Shown here: positions 1 through 14,120 of the stretch, piece by piece
How positions within the stretch are numbered: position 1 is the stretch's first letter
How the letters are laid out: every line of letters starts with the position of its first letter
Source: Acanthornis magna
Lineage: Eukaryota > Chordata > Aves > Passeriformes > Acanthizidae
DNA length: 64,000 bases
Direction of reading: 5' to 3'
Assembly: GCA_036785705.1 (NCBI GenBank)
Contig: JAWUZG010000056.1
Span: 6,945,001 to 7,009,000 of the forward strand
Position numbers and translations under genes: made by a program
The notes under the pieces: generated by a model
What the model was told of the DNA's origin: nothing
Databases searched by the model: none
What the model saw: the letters and a program-made list of their open reading frames with translations, nothing else

Positions 1-3000
1 GAAATGTTTCAGTAAGCAGGAGAGCATAGGAATATAGGCCTTCATGACAGCTAGTAAATGTCTCTGACCTTGGAAGGGAGCTCCGTGTGACGCGACAATC
101 ACAGTAATCAGAACAAGCTCTCTCTGCTCTATACAGCTTTACTGCAGGAGCAGACATTCCTTTTTCTCCTCACAGGTGCTCAGTGCTCTCCTTCATTTTC
201 TGCACAAGACAGTGCTCACCTGATTACCAGCAACTGGATACCAATAAAAAATAAATCTGTACTGACCTGTGTGCTATTCATCACATAAAGCTCCAATCTG
301 AGGACAGAACCATCAGGGTTAAAGGGCTCTGCAAATAACCATTAAATTAATTTTGACAATCTGAAAGAATGTCAGAATATTATCATTCCCATTGTTCTGA
401 ACTGAGTCACAAAAGAACAAGGTCAAAGTAGCCCTTAATAGGAGATTTAAGATTATTAGAACTGAATTTTGCAAGGGTTTGGTACTTTATTCCACTGTTC
501 AGCTTTTCAACTGGCTTTTCAGAGTCCTTGGTCCTGGCACCAAGTACAGGTCCCCAAAGCTCTGAATTCTCAGTTTGCACATTATTCTAGGCTTTGTCCA
601 GACAGTTCTGATTTTGCCCAGCACCGGAAGCCCCGAATAGCTGAGCTTGAACACCCCGAGTAGCTGTGTTTGCTCACCCTCTGTGCCAGTCTCTAGCCCA
701 TCCAGTTTCTCCAAGTCTCTTCCCATTTTCTGGTTTCTGTTTTCTCCTGTCCAGTTAAAGTCTCATTTTCACAAGCTTTCTCTCCCAACCTATTTCTTAG
801 AAGTTCCCTACCTATTTGGTCCTGGTTTCTTCCACACATGACTCAGGTAGCTGCTGGAGCCAACAGGAGCCACTAAAAGCAATACATGGGAGGAACAGTC
901 CACTTAAATTCAATTAAGGTGCCCAGTCCCAACATAGCCTGCAGAAGCCTGTGGATGCAGTCTCAGGAAAATTTCTGTTCAGGAGTTGTGTGGGCTGGAG
1001 CACACCCAGGACTCAAGCATGGGAATTTATCTGCTAACAGATCTCCCAGTCTGTAAAACCTGAGGTCTCCAGTTCGTGAACACCAAGAAAGATAAAACAT
1101 GCATTTTTGGTTTTGGATTTCAAGAGCGCCCTCCTCTTCTGAAACAGGCAAGGAGAGTCTTTTAAAAACTTCTTTTTGTTTGCTTGTTTTTAAGTAGGGC
1201 AAAATCAGTGATCTCCTCTGCCCCGGTTCTTGTAAAATAAGCTAAACATTCCAGCAGAGTTCAGATTTGGAAATCCATCTGGCACAAAAGCATTTCCATC
1301 CGAAGAATTAGCCATCAGCAAAGTCATGGTCTATCAAAAGAACCTTGCCTGAGCCACCAAGAGGCTGCAGGTGCCCAAGTGCTGTGACCCTGCTCCCTGC
1401 AGGTGCAGCCTCTCCCTGCTCCTCTGCCATGCAGAAAGGGCACATTCACACATTCACACCTCCTGCCCCAGCAGAAGGTGCCCAGAAAAGCTCCCATGGG
1501 CTGTCTCACCTCTCCAGGGTGCCTTCTGATATTCCGGGGTGTGAAAGCCACTGGCTGTTGAGGAAGGTGGTGGTAAAAGAATCTTGCTACACAGGAATGG
1601 ACTTAGGAGGAAAAGAAATGCCCCAGAGGGTTTCTGAGGAAGAAATGTCCCCGTGGGTGACAGGTTGCTGAGGAAGCAACCTCTACTGTGATGCAGAGGA
1701 CCCTATCCAAGCCTCTCTTCCCCTTCACAAACCTATTTTAGGAAAAGGCCCTCAGCAGTGCAAAGCAGGAGGCTGTAAGAAAATATCCCACTCTCCAGGG
1801 CAAAGATTTTTCCTATTCTTTTGCTCCAACAGCCTCTCTTACTGCCCAAACCCTGCTGCTTGCCCCGTGTCCCCACACTCCTCAGTGCAGCTGCTGCTGC
1901 AGGGCTGTGGGACAGCCAGTGCCAGGGCAGGCAGGGGACACAGAGTGACAGGGAGACACCCGAGCCATTAGGGGAATGCTGCCGTGAAGGAAATGAGGAG
2001 CTAAGTGTTTAAATAGTTGCCATCATCAGCTCCCCTGTAACCTCAGGTTTTGGCTGATTGGAGAGATGGACAGAAACCACATGCGACTGCGAGCAGGGGA
2101 TGAGGAGAATGTCAGCATTAGCCCAGTTTTGTGATGGTTACAGAGGCTGTGATTTCTTTTTCTTTCCATTGTGCCCTATGTCAAAAGCATAACAAGCCCT
2201 GCCACACTCCCTAAATCCTATTAAGAAAAGCTAGACCTCACAAAGCAGTTTTCCAATGTGTCAAATTCAGGTTTGGTGGCTCTGCTTGACAATTTTACAT
2301 GAACTCCTAGCTGAGCAGAAGCAACCAGGTCACTGAGCACCAGGAGTGCAGGACTCTGTCTGGGTTCCATGTACTCCTGGGAGCCCCATCTGCAGCCTCG
2401 GCAGGTGTGTCCCACCCCTCTCACTCTGCAGCAGGCAGGTGTGAGCAGGACACCTGAGCAGAGACAGCTCATGGCTGCACCCCTGCCGCAGGGGTTAATG
2501 CAGCAGTGAGCCCAGCCAGTGTCACCTGCAGGACCTGAGGGACACCCACAGCCGCGGGAGGGGCTGTCCCACCTGCAGCAGCCACGCAGACTGCCCGGAG
2601 CCCTCCAGCATCACGCTGGCTGCCGTGGCAGGCACAGTCTAGGAAATACCTCTCCAAACCCATCCTCGTGTTCTTTAAAACGAGCTTTTATTTATGCTGC
2701 TGCTGGTGGCAGAAAATAACCTGAGTCCCCAGCCTACCTTCGGTTATATTTTTCCATGTGCAGAGCTGAAGCTCTGAGGCTCCTCTCCCTCTGCAGAGCA
2801 AACACAGCATTTGCAGGGATAAAACTGCACTTATGTAAGTTTCTGAGAATGCCAAGTTGAAAGTCTGACAGAAGAAAAACTTCTGGTAAAAACCTATTTT
2901 TTGTCTTTTCAAGAGATCTAATCTATCTTCTGTGCATTCCTGACCTTCAGAAAACATTTTCATCTCACACGTTAAGTATAACAATCCTCTTAACAGGGAA

Positions 3001-4419
3001 CATTTTGTTAGAGCTTTAAATTGGGTTACGTAAATTATTTGTAGTTCTGACAGCAGGTTTCTCTTCCGTCCACGAGGACAGTTGTTATGAGATTGCTACA
3101 AGGTTCATTTGCAATCACTGCAGATAATCATCTGAAGGGACTGTTTGAAAGGAGATTTTATCTGGGGCATATGTTACAAGTTTGTTAAGGCTTTTTATAA
3201 AAGCACCATTTTTGCCAAATAATTTGCAGTACAGTAACCAGCATGAGAATTAAGACATCCCTGATGTGAAAGGTAAACTGGGTGAACAAAAGTTTTTCTA
3301 AGTTCCACAATCTTCAGGAGGTACAGAATACAAAGGGAAAAACCTCAACAATATATATGTATATAGGAAGTACTGAGCACGTCTCAATCCACGGTTTTAC
3401 TTTTTTTGACTGCAGTAGGAATTGTGTACAGTCAGGATGAGGCTGTTCAGGAAAAACTAGAGTGGAAAAATTATTCAGAAGTTACAGCACTACTTTTAGC
3501 ATTGTATCAGAGCAGTCAGTGACAGAAACTCAGTTTGCAGTACTCTCTTTTCATTCTTTCTTCTCCCAGCCTCTATCCAGGCATGGGCTAGACACTGGTT
3601 TTGAATGGGAGGAGTTCTCTGGCAGCAGAGCCCTCCTGCCTCCCTTTCTCTTGTCACTGGTAAGGCTGATTGGGGAAAAAAAGTTTCTACTGATTTCATC
3701 ATGGGTGGGAAAAGAAAGGCATAATTTATAAATTTGGATTAATATTTAGGTTTCCTATTATATTTATGAGATCTTAATCCCCCCCAATAAATCAATAAAA
3801 CAATATTTTATTAAAATTGAAAGTATTTTGTTTGAGTTCAAGAACAATGCTTTACCAAAACAAAACTTTAAAATGGAAACTTTCAAATAAAAATGTGGAC
3901 ATTTAAAAATTTCTGTAAGAGCATTTCAGATTTTTTTCTCCCTAAGCAACAAGAACAAAAAGTTTCATCCAATGCTAAATACAAGCAAATCCAGTAAACC
4001 AAATTTCTACCCTCCTGCTGGCATTACATTCTCCACAACAGTGGTGCCGAAGCCAACAAACCCTTTCCCAACACCAGAGTACTCCAAGGAGCAACATTTT
4101 CAAGGAGAAGAAAACCTGTGGGTTTGTAAATCATATGCACACAAGAAACAAACAAACACAAGAACCTTGCAAAAGGTGCTCAGCAGAGAGAACCTATACC
4201 CACAAAACTTAACATCTACTAACATTTCCAGATCTGCCCAGGAATGCTTTACCTTGCTATTTCCAATTGTATTGAGCTAACTCGTGGTGTTTTATCTTTC
4301 CCTCCTGTTTTTATTCAATGCCAAACATTTATTTTCAGCAGTTTATACAGAGTTGTCTCGTGGTTTTATTAGCAGTCTTTCTTACAATACTTTATCTACA
4401 GGGAATGCAATGCATTAGG

Positions 4420-4461
4420 ACTTCTAGGGACAATGTTAGTACTTCTAGGGACAATGTTAGT
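4420..4461. repeat. Perfect tandem duplication, 21 bp x 2
   Basis: The 21-base unit starting ACTTCTAGGG and ending ATGTTAGT occurs twice back to back without mismatch. The identity of the copies implies a recent local duplication. Confidence 0.95.
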
Positions 4462-6639
4462 TATTCCTCAGAATTATCTGAGACTCTAGCTTATTAATAT
4501 GAAATTATTTTGTTTCTATAAAAGACTATATTATTATTTTGGTGAATCTCAAAGCGAGAGATGTTTCTAAGTGTTAGTTAGAAAGGCTGATCTTTACGCT
4601 TTGTCTCTAAACAAACAGATCTCATGGGAGAATACACACAGACATGTAACTTACCATTACTGCAGCTATCTTTTGACTTCCTCAGTATCATTAATATTTA
4701 AGCAGAAAGAACAGAACAAACAATTATCCTAATGATAACCCACCAGAACTAACAAAGTAATTTTTAAAAAGTCATCCAGAAGGAGTGAGAAGGTCAACCA
4801 GAAAACACGAGTCAGGAATAGCTGTGCTCCGATGAGGAGGGGAAGGTTAAGTTGCTGTGATATGAGTAGTGCACAGCTGTTGCTCTAGTAATAATTCATC
4901 ATATTAATATTTAAATGAGAGGAGGAGGAGGGCACGAGATTGTGTGTGACTCAATGGTCCCTCCCTGTCCTCAAGCAGAAAAATAGGCCACCAATACAGA
5001 AAGAGCATTAGGAGCTACAGAGTGGGAAGGTTTGTTTTCATTACCTCATGAATAAAAGTGGGCAAACTGGTCCCTGCAGAAGTCTAGAAATTATCCTGCT
5101 TTTACTACAGCAAGTCAAATTCTGTTTCTAGTCTCAGAAGCAGCCATCGCCTAATGAACAAATTGATCCAGCAACCAGTGCTCTAGGTCTGCACGTGGTG
5201 TTTCTTGGATTTCAGGGTATTTCCAGCAAGCTTCCTCCAAGGAGCTGCCTGCAGGAGTCTCACCTGGCAGTTCCTCATAGAGAATTGCTGCATTGCTGCT
5301 GTACTTTGCCATTTATCTATGGACACATTTATGAAAACATTTCTTTAGTGGGGGCTAACCTAGGTCCAGGCTCGCTGCATTGCCTGGGCCCATCAGGGTC
5401 TCTGGATGGGCAGTCAGGAGAGCTGAGGAGGAGCAGCAGTGCCTGGGGGTGCTGTGAGGAGCAGAGCCTCAGCCCCAGGGAGCCTGGGGGAGCTGCTGGA
5501 GGTAGGGCAGCAACACCCAGCAACAGCAGGCTCAGCTCGAGGTGGAGGGCTGGAGGAAACAGCTGATGCAGGCATAACCCAGACACATGTGGGTGGCATC
5601 CCTGGCAGGAGAGGCAGCCTGGCTGCGCTTGGTTGCATATAGGGTTGCACAACTTTATCCAACAATTCAATATAAACACACCTCTCACATGCTGGGTTTT
5701 GGGGAGTTGGGATTTTCTTTTGAATTCTGAGTACTATTTTGCATTTTGAATACTACTCCTTCCTCTTTGTTAGCAGAAAAGTGTTACTGTGATAGCCCTG
5801 GCTGAGCATCGCCTTCTTGATTATGTAACTCTAGAATGGTAAAACGCAACCATTAAACCAGACATAGACTCCAGAAATGGCCATGAGGCTAAATAACAAA
5901 TAGTTTGTAACAGAACAAATGCACAGAAGAGCATACAGTTTAGCGCTTGGCATGAAAACACAAGGTACGCAAAGTACAACCATTAGGAGATGCCAAACTC
6001 ATGCAGTAACATCAGTTCTCAGCACACCAAGCTAAATTCTTCATCAGAAATTTTCTATTTTTTCCTATTCAAGCAAAGATTTTCCCACTTCCTTTCATTT
6101 TGTTAGCCTAATGCTTCATGAACAAGTTTGCAAGCAACCTGAGTTAACATTGATATTATTTTTAGCTGACTGTTATGAAGGTTTATTTACTGTATCCTGT
6201 ACAAAATGAATTGTTGTGAATACATTGCAGAAAACACCGCTTGTCAGATCTTTTCCATATCCATTGTCAGCGTCCCAGCAGAATAACCATTTAAAACTGG
6301 TCTTCAAGACTGGCTGCAAAGATTTTTACATAAAGCTGAATCAGGCCGCTGGACACGTTGGAGGAATGGGGAATATTGATCTAGGCTGCTTGCAAGAGTA
6401 GTTGCCAAGGGTCTGCAGGAAGATACCTCCTCTCAGTTTTAGTAATTACCCTAACACATCAGCTTCCAGAGATTGGGTTCTTCCTGGATTTTGGGAGTGC
6501 TGGGGGAACGGACCTCCTGCACTGGCTTTAGTCCCTAGCAGAGCCCTCCCTCCAGCTCCACCCCTGCCTCATGGGTAGGAGAGACACATGAGGCTGGAAT
6601 TAGCCACCTAATGCACCTAGGCTGATGTATCCATTTAAA

Positions 6640-6835
6640 TCAGAAGAAAAACTGTGGACAAAGGCTAAAAAGTCTTTGCAACTCCTGAATAGCTAATTGA
6701 AAGCAAATGCGTCACGGACGATAAACATTTTCAGGTACAGATCGGGCCAGCTGACGGATTTAATAGCTTCTATAAAATACCAGATTGCAACAGCTTTATA
6801 ACTCTCTTTATAGGCAACCATCAGTTTCCGTCTAG
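6640..6835. promoter_or_regulatory. Candidate conserved noncoding element
   Basis: Balanced sequence with isolated CpGs and transcription-factor-like words (GCAAATGCGTCA, GATAAACA, TATAAAATACC, TTTATAACTC), without repeats or long open frames. Such texture is typical of conserved vertebrate enhancers. No alignment was possible, so this is only an impression. Confidence 0.2.
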
Positions 6836-9800
6836 GCTTGGTGGCTACCAGATCTGTGTGCAGAGTTTGAGGAGGTGCAGAAGCCCAGGCTCAGATTTGC
6901 TCTTCTTTCAGTGACAGAAGTTCCCAGTTTAATCCAAATCCATGGTCTTGATTGAGAAGAGGCTTCAGCCTCTGTTAATGAATACCTTTGAGGTTAAGGT
7001 TTTTCCAGGCTTTGTCTAATGCCTGCTCAAATGCCACACCATTCCAGCCTATGCTCTTGGTCAAAAAGGAAAAGAAAGAAAGGCAAATTCATGCTTGCCC
7101 TGGGAACAGAGGGGTCAGTGTGAAGAGCCATGCTGGCACCACAATCCCCAAACCCTCATCACATGCAAATTCTAATTGAATTAGCACATGCCAAAGGTGC
7201 AACCACCAGGTGCAAATGTCTAGATACAGCCCTGGCATGGTCAGGGCTGCATCTGAGCCCAACCTTCCCTTAACCAGATGGCCTCCGTGGCTTGGTCTTT
7301 CTGCTTGAAACCAGGCAGTTGAGCTTCCCCAAGGCCTCCCAAGGGGACAAACTCCCCTCTGGCTCTGCCAAGGCCACGTGGTCCACTTGAGATACTAACA
7401 AATGCTCTCAGAAGTGCTGCGTCTAATTTAGATTCCAAGTAACAGCGGCAAGGCTTACATAGTTATTTAACAGTCAAAAGAGAGGGGTAGGCTTTTTATA
7501 GTCTAAACTTTATGAAGTGATAAAGATCTATTAATCATCTAACATGCAGTTTATCTACAGACAAATAGGATTAAAAATAGAGCAGGTAGTTTCGGCTCCT
7601 TTTTTTTTCCTTAATTGGCATGAGAACAGCAAGCTGGCAGATGAGGAAAAAGAAGGTTGCTGAGGATGCCGAGCACAAGGCTGTGGCTGAGCTGCAGCCA
7701 GAGCTCTCTCAATTATTTTCTCTCCCTGATGAGAGGCCAGATCTTAGGTACCCTTGAGTGGCCCTTTTCTGTAATGAGGATCTCAGTATTTGGCCTATTC
7801 ATATTTTTCATTTCATTTCTCTGCACTTGGTCCAGGAAATCACGAGGCTTGTCTTGGCATTTTACCACAGGAATCAATGCAAAGAATTCTTCCTTTTAAG
7901 TGCTTGGCTCTGCCTCAGAGTTTTTTAATCTTTCCTTTCCTAAATGTAACTGATTGACAGGAGTGTGCATCCCTGGGTCAATTTTCAACTCATGTTCCTA
8001 ACAGCTTAACTTGAAAGAAATACAGCTTCACAAAGAATTTTCCTTGGGACAGTCTGGAAACCCTTCTTGTCAATAAATAATTTCTACCAAGTGAAATACT
8101 GACAGAGCTGTGCTGCTCAGCTAAGCAGACTGTGAAACATTAACCTCCTTCCCTGTCCCGTGGTGGCAGAGACTGTGTTTTGCTGCTTTGTGACCCATGA
8201 CTGACCTCACCATGAACTCCCATATTTTCAGCACACCTCCTTGAGGTTTGGGATTGAGTTGGCACCTATATTTAAAGGAGCAGATGGGAAACAGCAACTT
8301 GCATTTCTTCCTTGTCTCTGTTGAGCATTATGTACAGTGAGAGTGGGGCAGGTAGTGCCAGGCCACTCTTTCCCATCCAGGACACAAATTTGTACCTGTT
8401 GGTGCTGGACAGGAACCGTGGCACTGGAGGTGCCAGGGCTGCCATTCCAGGGAGCTCCGGGACCTTGTGATAAATTCCTGAGGGTGTCAGAGGGTGAGAA
8501 GCTCTGGGAGACCCCTCCACCCTCCAACAGCCCCACCAAGAGAGGGTTTGCCCAGAAAAAGGTCATGGGTGATGCCAGAGCAGCACGTGGACAGGAGCCA
8601 CTTCATCAGCATCCTGACTGACACCTCTGCCTCTGGCTCTTCCCTATCACTCCTTCCAACCTCACCCCGCCACTGAATAAGTTTCTCTACACCCACACTT
8701 CTCCACACCCACAATTCTCTCTCCTTCACCTGTCACAATATGCGCCCTGGCTGTGCTGGCAAGCCCACGACACCCTCTTTTCTGCTGTTAGCAGGACCAG
8801 AAAAGGAAGCCTTGCACAGGCACCTGCTCTTGGGTGCCAGCAAGCAGAACACCACACCTCCCTCCCAGCCACATCTCCAGAGGACCTTTTCTCAGGGTGG
8901 CATTGCCCTGCACAGGGATCCATCTCAGGAGGGCTGTATGACTTTGCCAAGCCTGCACCAGCAGCCCAGAGCTGTTTTATAATTAGGATGCTTCACTCAA
9001 ACAAGACAAGTTGTTAAGAGACATGTACAGAAGAGTGTTTTGTGGAAAGGGCTGGCTAAAGAAGAGTAAGGCAGTTTAATGTTCTCACTGATCCAAAAAG
9101 GAAAGGAAAGGATTTTTCTTTTAATTAAAAGCCAAACCAGACCAAGCCCCACTTTTCCCTCGGTGTCAGCAGAGTGCCCAGCCTCCTGTGGAAAGGCTGC
9201 TAAGCTCTGCTCACCGGCCCAGGCCTGACAGTGCTGCCTGGGGAGAAAGAAAAAAGCCAAGCCAAACAAACAAACAATCCACTCTTACTCAGAAGTCAGT
9301 CCTGCAACCTGTACACAGCAGAGCCAGGACAACGAGCAGGGATTAGGGCAATGTGTGGAGCAAGCTCACCCAGCACAGAGTCCACAGCTCCCGGAGGGCC
9401 CCGCGCTGCCACCAGGGCTGGCCAAGTCCGGCGCGAGCAGGTCCCCTCTGTCCCTCGTGCCCGAGCTTCTCTTTGGAGCTTGTGCTCCCAGGGGCCCTGA
9501 GCAGACCTGAGGGACACGGGGGACAAAGTACATGCCATGTCCTGGCCAGGCTTTGCCAGGCAAAAGGTAACAAAGGGCACTAAGCTGCCCCGTGCTTCTG
9601 GACGTGAGACTCAGGCTTTGGGCTGCACGCTCAGTTACAGGTGCCCAGTACCAACCTGCAGGCTCAGCTGGGGAAACCAAAGGAAAAAGCCATATGGCAC
9701 TCGGTGTCAGCACATCCAATTAACACCTGTAGCTGCTCCTGCCGGGCCAGGTAGCTCAGCCTGGAGTGCCTGCCCCTGGGGCTGGGCTCACGAGATTGGG

Positions 9801-10202
9801 CATGAGAGCCTCAGCCCTGCACCTGCACAGGCTGCTCTGCCTGCTCGCTGCTGGCCACCCGGCAAGTCCTGGCTCCTGCTGGCTCAGCATGAAGGAGCTG
9901 GCAGTGGAGCTGTCTTGGGATACTCTCTAGTCTGGCATCTCCTTCCAGAGCTTGCGGTCAAACTCTTGTTGTTTTCCTTTCAGCACCAGCAGCTCTCATA
10001 CTTCAACAGAGATGCTCAAGCAGGATTGAGAAACCCAGAGCTCTGCTCTACCTGCTTTACCTGCTCAGCCTCCCTTACAGCCCTCCCTTGGCCAAGCTAA
10101 AGTAACTTCAGCAACTTGGATGGTAAAACATCTAGCCTTAAGCTGGGAGGAAGTTGTAACAGGGCAGCACACACACAGCCATCCTTATACAGTCCTACAA
10201 AT

Positions 10203-10535
10203 TCATAAAATTGTGGAATCACAGAATGGTTTGGGTTGGAAGGGACCTTACAGATCATCTGGTTCCAACCCTGCCATGGGCAGGGACACTTTCCACTAGA
10301 GCAGGTTGCTCAAAGCCCCAGCCAACCTGACCTTGAACACTTCCAGAGATGGAAGTGCCCACCTCCTCTGGGCAACCCATTCCAGTGCCTCACCACCTTC
10401 ATAGTGAAGAATTTATTCCTCGTATCTAATCTAAATCTGCCCTCTATCAGTTTAAAGCCACTCACCCTTGTCCCATCACTACATGTCCTTGTCAAAAGTC
10501 CTTCTCCAGCTTTGTTGTAGCCCCTTAGTTAGTTC
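10203..10535 (-). mobile_element. CR1 LINE fragment (3' part), minus orientation
   Basis: The plus strand begins with AATCACAGAATGGTTTGGG, then TTGGAAGGGACCTTACAGAT, CAGGGACACTTTCCACTAGA, TTGCTCAAAGCCCC and CCAGTGCCTCACCACCTTCA. This is the reverse complement of the 3' end of an avian CR1 non-LTR retrotransposon. The element's 3' terminus is on the left and it is 5'-truncated on the right near TTGTAGCCCCTTAGTTAG. Only untranslated and terminal sequence remains, so it is a dead copy. An open frame across it is incidental. Confidence 0.93.
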
Positions 10536-10673
10536 CTTCTTCTACTTGCCCCACCATGAGGGGCAAATCCATGAGGGGTGATTCAGCCTGCTGCTTACTG
10601 ACCTGACCCAAGAGGTTTGGGTGTGTGTATTTTGAGGCTAGAAGCATGACATCCACAGCAGATACACCACCTG

Positions 10674-10700
10674 TATGGAAATATGGAAATATGGAAATAT
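10674..10700. repeat. Short tandem repeat, TATGGAAA x 3.4
   Basis: Three perfect copies of the 8-base unit TATGGAAA followed by TAT. It lies about 140 bases right of the CR1 fragment and is not part of that element's known terminal repeat. Confidence 0.9.
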
Positions 10701-13700
10701 TTCTGCCACATCCTCACTGCAGCTAGCTCAGTTTTTACCCTGTAACTGAACTGAGCCTAATGCTGGTGAAGGTAACAAAACCTCTGTCAGGAGCTCAAAC
10801 TGTGGAAAAACAAAAGTGTTCTAGGGAAGAAGAATGGGGAAAGAGGAAAGAGAAAGAAGAAAGGAAGTAAATACAACAGAGGTTATATTGTGCATGAGGA
10901 TCAGGCAGCTTAAAGTGCCACAAAATCCCTTATACAAATGTTCTTGCCATAAAATGAAATAGCAGCTATTCTCAGGGAAACTGCAGCTACCCTCAGTGTT
11001 TATAGCAACAGCCTGAATGATGCCGTATTTTTTTCCTTTTTGAACCAATTGCTCTCACTAGTGGTATGTACCTGTATCCTTACAAAGTGCTTCAGATCAG
11101 CATATCAAGTTCCAATGGAAACTGTTTAATACATTTATACACTCGGGCTTTGTTCCATAACTATTTCTCATGGTGAGATAACAGAATGGCATGAGTCACT
11201 CAATGTCCATCAAAGCACACATAGGTTTATTCATGACTCTCCTTACCCCTGGGAACAGATAAACAGTTTAGATATCCCTCAATTAAATCTCTCCAGGACC
11301 ACCTAGTCAGAGATTTGTTTTTTATTTCCTACTTTTAAAAGCTTTTGTCCCTGTCTACTGAGTTCACTAAAGGCAAAGTTGGTGCAGTATTACTCTTTTT
11401 TATTTCAGTCCCTGCTTTTGCCAGAAGGTTAGTCAACATCTTGAGTCCTACCCCACTTGCCCAGACAAAATCTCACTGATCGCAAAGATGAATGGGGCTC
11501 ATTTCCTCATTTTGTCCCATGGGACAAGAAACATACTTAATAATGCTCCAGGTTACATATGGCTCAGATATACTGCCAGGGCCTTTCAGCCTGTTCCAGA
11601 GCAGATTTCCTGTATCCCAGACAGGTTCCCATTTAAACAGGCACAGACTTCCTTCCCACCATGCAGGTGGGACCATAAGTACCCCTGACCCTGCATTATC
11701 AAGCCCGTATCTTCTGAGCAGGTCACAAGGGCATAGTGGAAGCAAAGAGGTAGTGTTTAAGCCACCAAACAGTTATTCTTTCATCAGAGCAGCAGTGAAA
11801 CCAGCACTGCACAGATCCAAAGAGGAAACTCTGCCATAATAAGCTTAGATCAGAGTGCAAAGTAGGTGGAAACATGCCAGTTAATGACTTCCAGCTCCTG
11901 CATGGGGAGCACAGTGGAGGAGGACAAATGGAGCAGTGTCTGTCCTCAGCTTGAGAAGTCACAGAGCTCCTTTCTTCTAGATGCTCCATTTGTGTACTTG
12001 TAGTGGGGGTGGCTTTAGGGATGAACACACACAATGACACATAGAAACATGCCACACATTTGGATCTCAGATCAGACAGGCTTCCACAACATTCTGCAGC
12101 ATTAATAGTTGGATGTTCATGTAACTCATTACAGGACAGAGACATTTCATGAATTCAGATACCACACCAGGTCCCAAGAGCAGGACTGCTTCTCCCTTGG
12201 GGCTGGGAAGGCAGGAAAGAGAGGGAAATCTGGAAGCCTACCACTTGCACTTGGGTCCCTTCTTTCCTTACAAATTTCAAACCAGGCACTTCCAAAATAT
12301 ACTGAACTTGTCACAGAATAAAGGGCACAGCCACAATGTCATCTTTCAAAGGACAGGGAGAAATCCTCCAGCATGCAGCCAAGGCATCCAACTATGACTG
12401 GGAAGGGACTAGGGAAGGGAAAGAAAACTACATCTGTCACCTGCCAGTGGATTAGCACTGATATAAAGATTGAGCTCCACGATACACAAACCTCTCGAAA
12501 TCTGGGCTTGATTATAGTCCAGACTCTACCCACGCAGCAGGACCAGTAACTACTGGGGAGCCAGCAACAGGCCCAGGCCACAGTGTAGCAGGTCAAGAGT
12601 CTCTAAGGTTCAACCATTGCATTCTATACACACAATAAAAAGGGCCAAAAAGTCTGCAGGACTGTACAGCCAGGCAGCAGGACAGCCTCAGGCCCTGCAA
12701 CCCCTCTGTGTCACCATCCCACTAAAGAGGCTTGTCTGTTCCTGTGTTTCTCAGGCGTCTGCCTTTCCTGCTCACAGCTCTCTCAATCAGAATCCTGCCC
12801 ACACTTTTGCCTCTAACGCTTCCAATCATGCCATTCCCCTGGTCTTCAGCAGGCCCTCAGATTTGAGCTCCCACGGAGAGATTGTCTCCACTCTGTCCTG
12901 CCTCTCTCCCACACCTCCAGAGGCCGAGCTCTCCCATCTCTTCTATCCCTTCATCCTGGGGTACCCTGAAAGCGCTGATGGCCAAGACATCCCCAGGCAG
13001 TCTGTGCTGCAGAGTCTCGCTGCCACGCTCAGCAGACAAAGTGGGGATGGCCTCGCTGGGACAATGACGCAGTCAGTCACCAGCCAGAAGTTCCTCAGAT
13101 AAAACCTCCTCAGAGGGAGAAGGGTGAGGAGCAGGACTCACACTGACTCCACTCCTGCTGAGAGACACCTTCACACTCCAGCACCCTGGGAACTGAAAAA
13201 AAAGGGGGTTTGGGGCTGAACAAATCTGAAACTTTGATTTTCAGAAGTTTGGGCAAACACTTCTGCCTGGTTCTTTTGCAGCACGTGAATCTCAGTTTGA
13301 GTGCAGGTTTCCACCCAAAACTCAAAGCAAAACTGCTGAAACCACAGACTTTTACAGAAACTCTGCTCAAAATAGCTACCTTAGCTCAGGTTTACTAAAG
13401 ATTCAAATCTCTCTTGTAGGCAGGGCTCAGGGTTTCAGGCTGATGAGGAGAAGAGCAGCTGGGGGTTCCAGGGAAAGGACTAAGGCAGAGAGAGAGCAGG
13501 AGAGCCCAGAGCCCAGCCGTGCTTGCCAGAGCAGCAGCCCGTACCCAGTGCAGCTCTGCAGCCTATCCCTGAGCCACCAAACTGCTCCCGAGCTGTCAGC
13601 ATTTCTGAACGTCACTCCCTGGACATGACAATGGGGCTCTTTGCCTTAATTACCACATCTGTTTGCTGCCCATTGGGAATAAGGGCTGTAAACTTCTCCA

Positions 13701-14095
13701 ACTCTTGCATGGGTGCTTTTCGAGCTTTCTGCTCCCCCTGCTCCGTGGCCACTCTGCAGTCTGCTCCAGCCATGACCTTGCTGTGCCTTCCCTCTCTGTT
13801 GTATTCCAAGCTGGGAGCCTACTTCACTTGCTCTTTTCAGCAGCCGATATCCTTATATGTTGTAAACTCGGCAATGCTAAGAACGTAGGACACACCAGCT
13901 CGTGGATGGGACTCCTGATGTTCCCTGGCTCCTTGAGCAGGACAAACCTTGCCTGACAAATACCATTGCAAATGCTGGAGAATGTGGGAACAACTCTTCC
14001 CTTCTGTGAGTCGGATCTGTTGCTCTTCACCCTGGATAAAAGGTTGTTCAGCACTCAGGGCTGCCAGGGCCGTCAGAAGCTGCTCTTTGCTTGTC

Positions 14096-14120
14096 TTTTT
14101 TTTTTTTTTTTTTCCCCCCC
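14096..14120. repeat. T18-C7 homopolymer junction
   Basis: Eighteen T followed directly by seven C on the plus strand. No retroposed sequence is evident on either side, so I record it as simple sequence. Confidence 0.85.

Larger units (their letters stand above)
1..10202. other. Gene-free unique DNA
   Basis: No exon recognised on either strand. Short open frames (up to about 125 codons) have no recognisable domain and overlap one another in different frames, as chance frames do. Apart from the 21-bp duplication at 4.4 kb and the candidate element at 6.6 kb, I see only unique sequence. The stretch 3,770-3,960 is strongly AT-rich. Confidence 0.6.

Noticed and set aside
9537..10100. 187-codon plus-strand open frame
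   Set aside because: Rich in W, C, P and S with no domain, and overlapped by long frames on the opposite strand. It ends close to a CR1 fragment.
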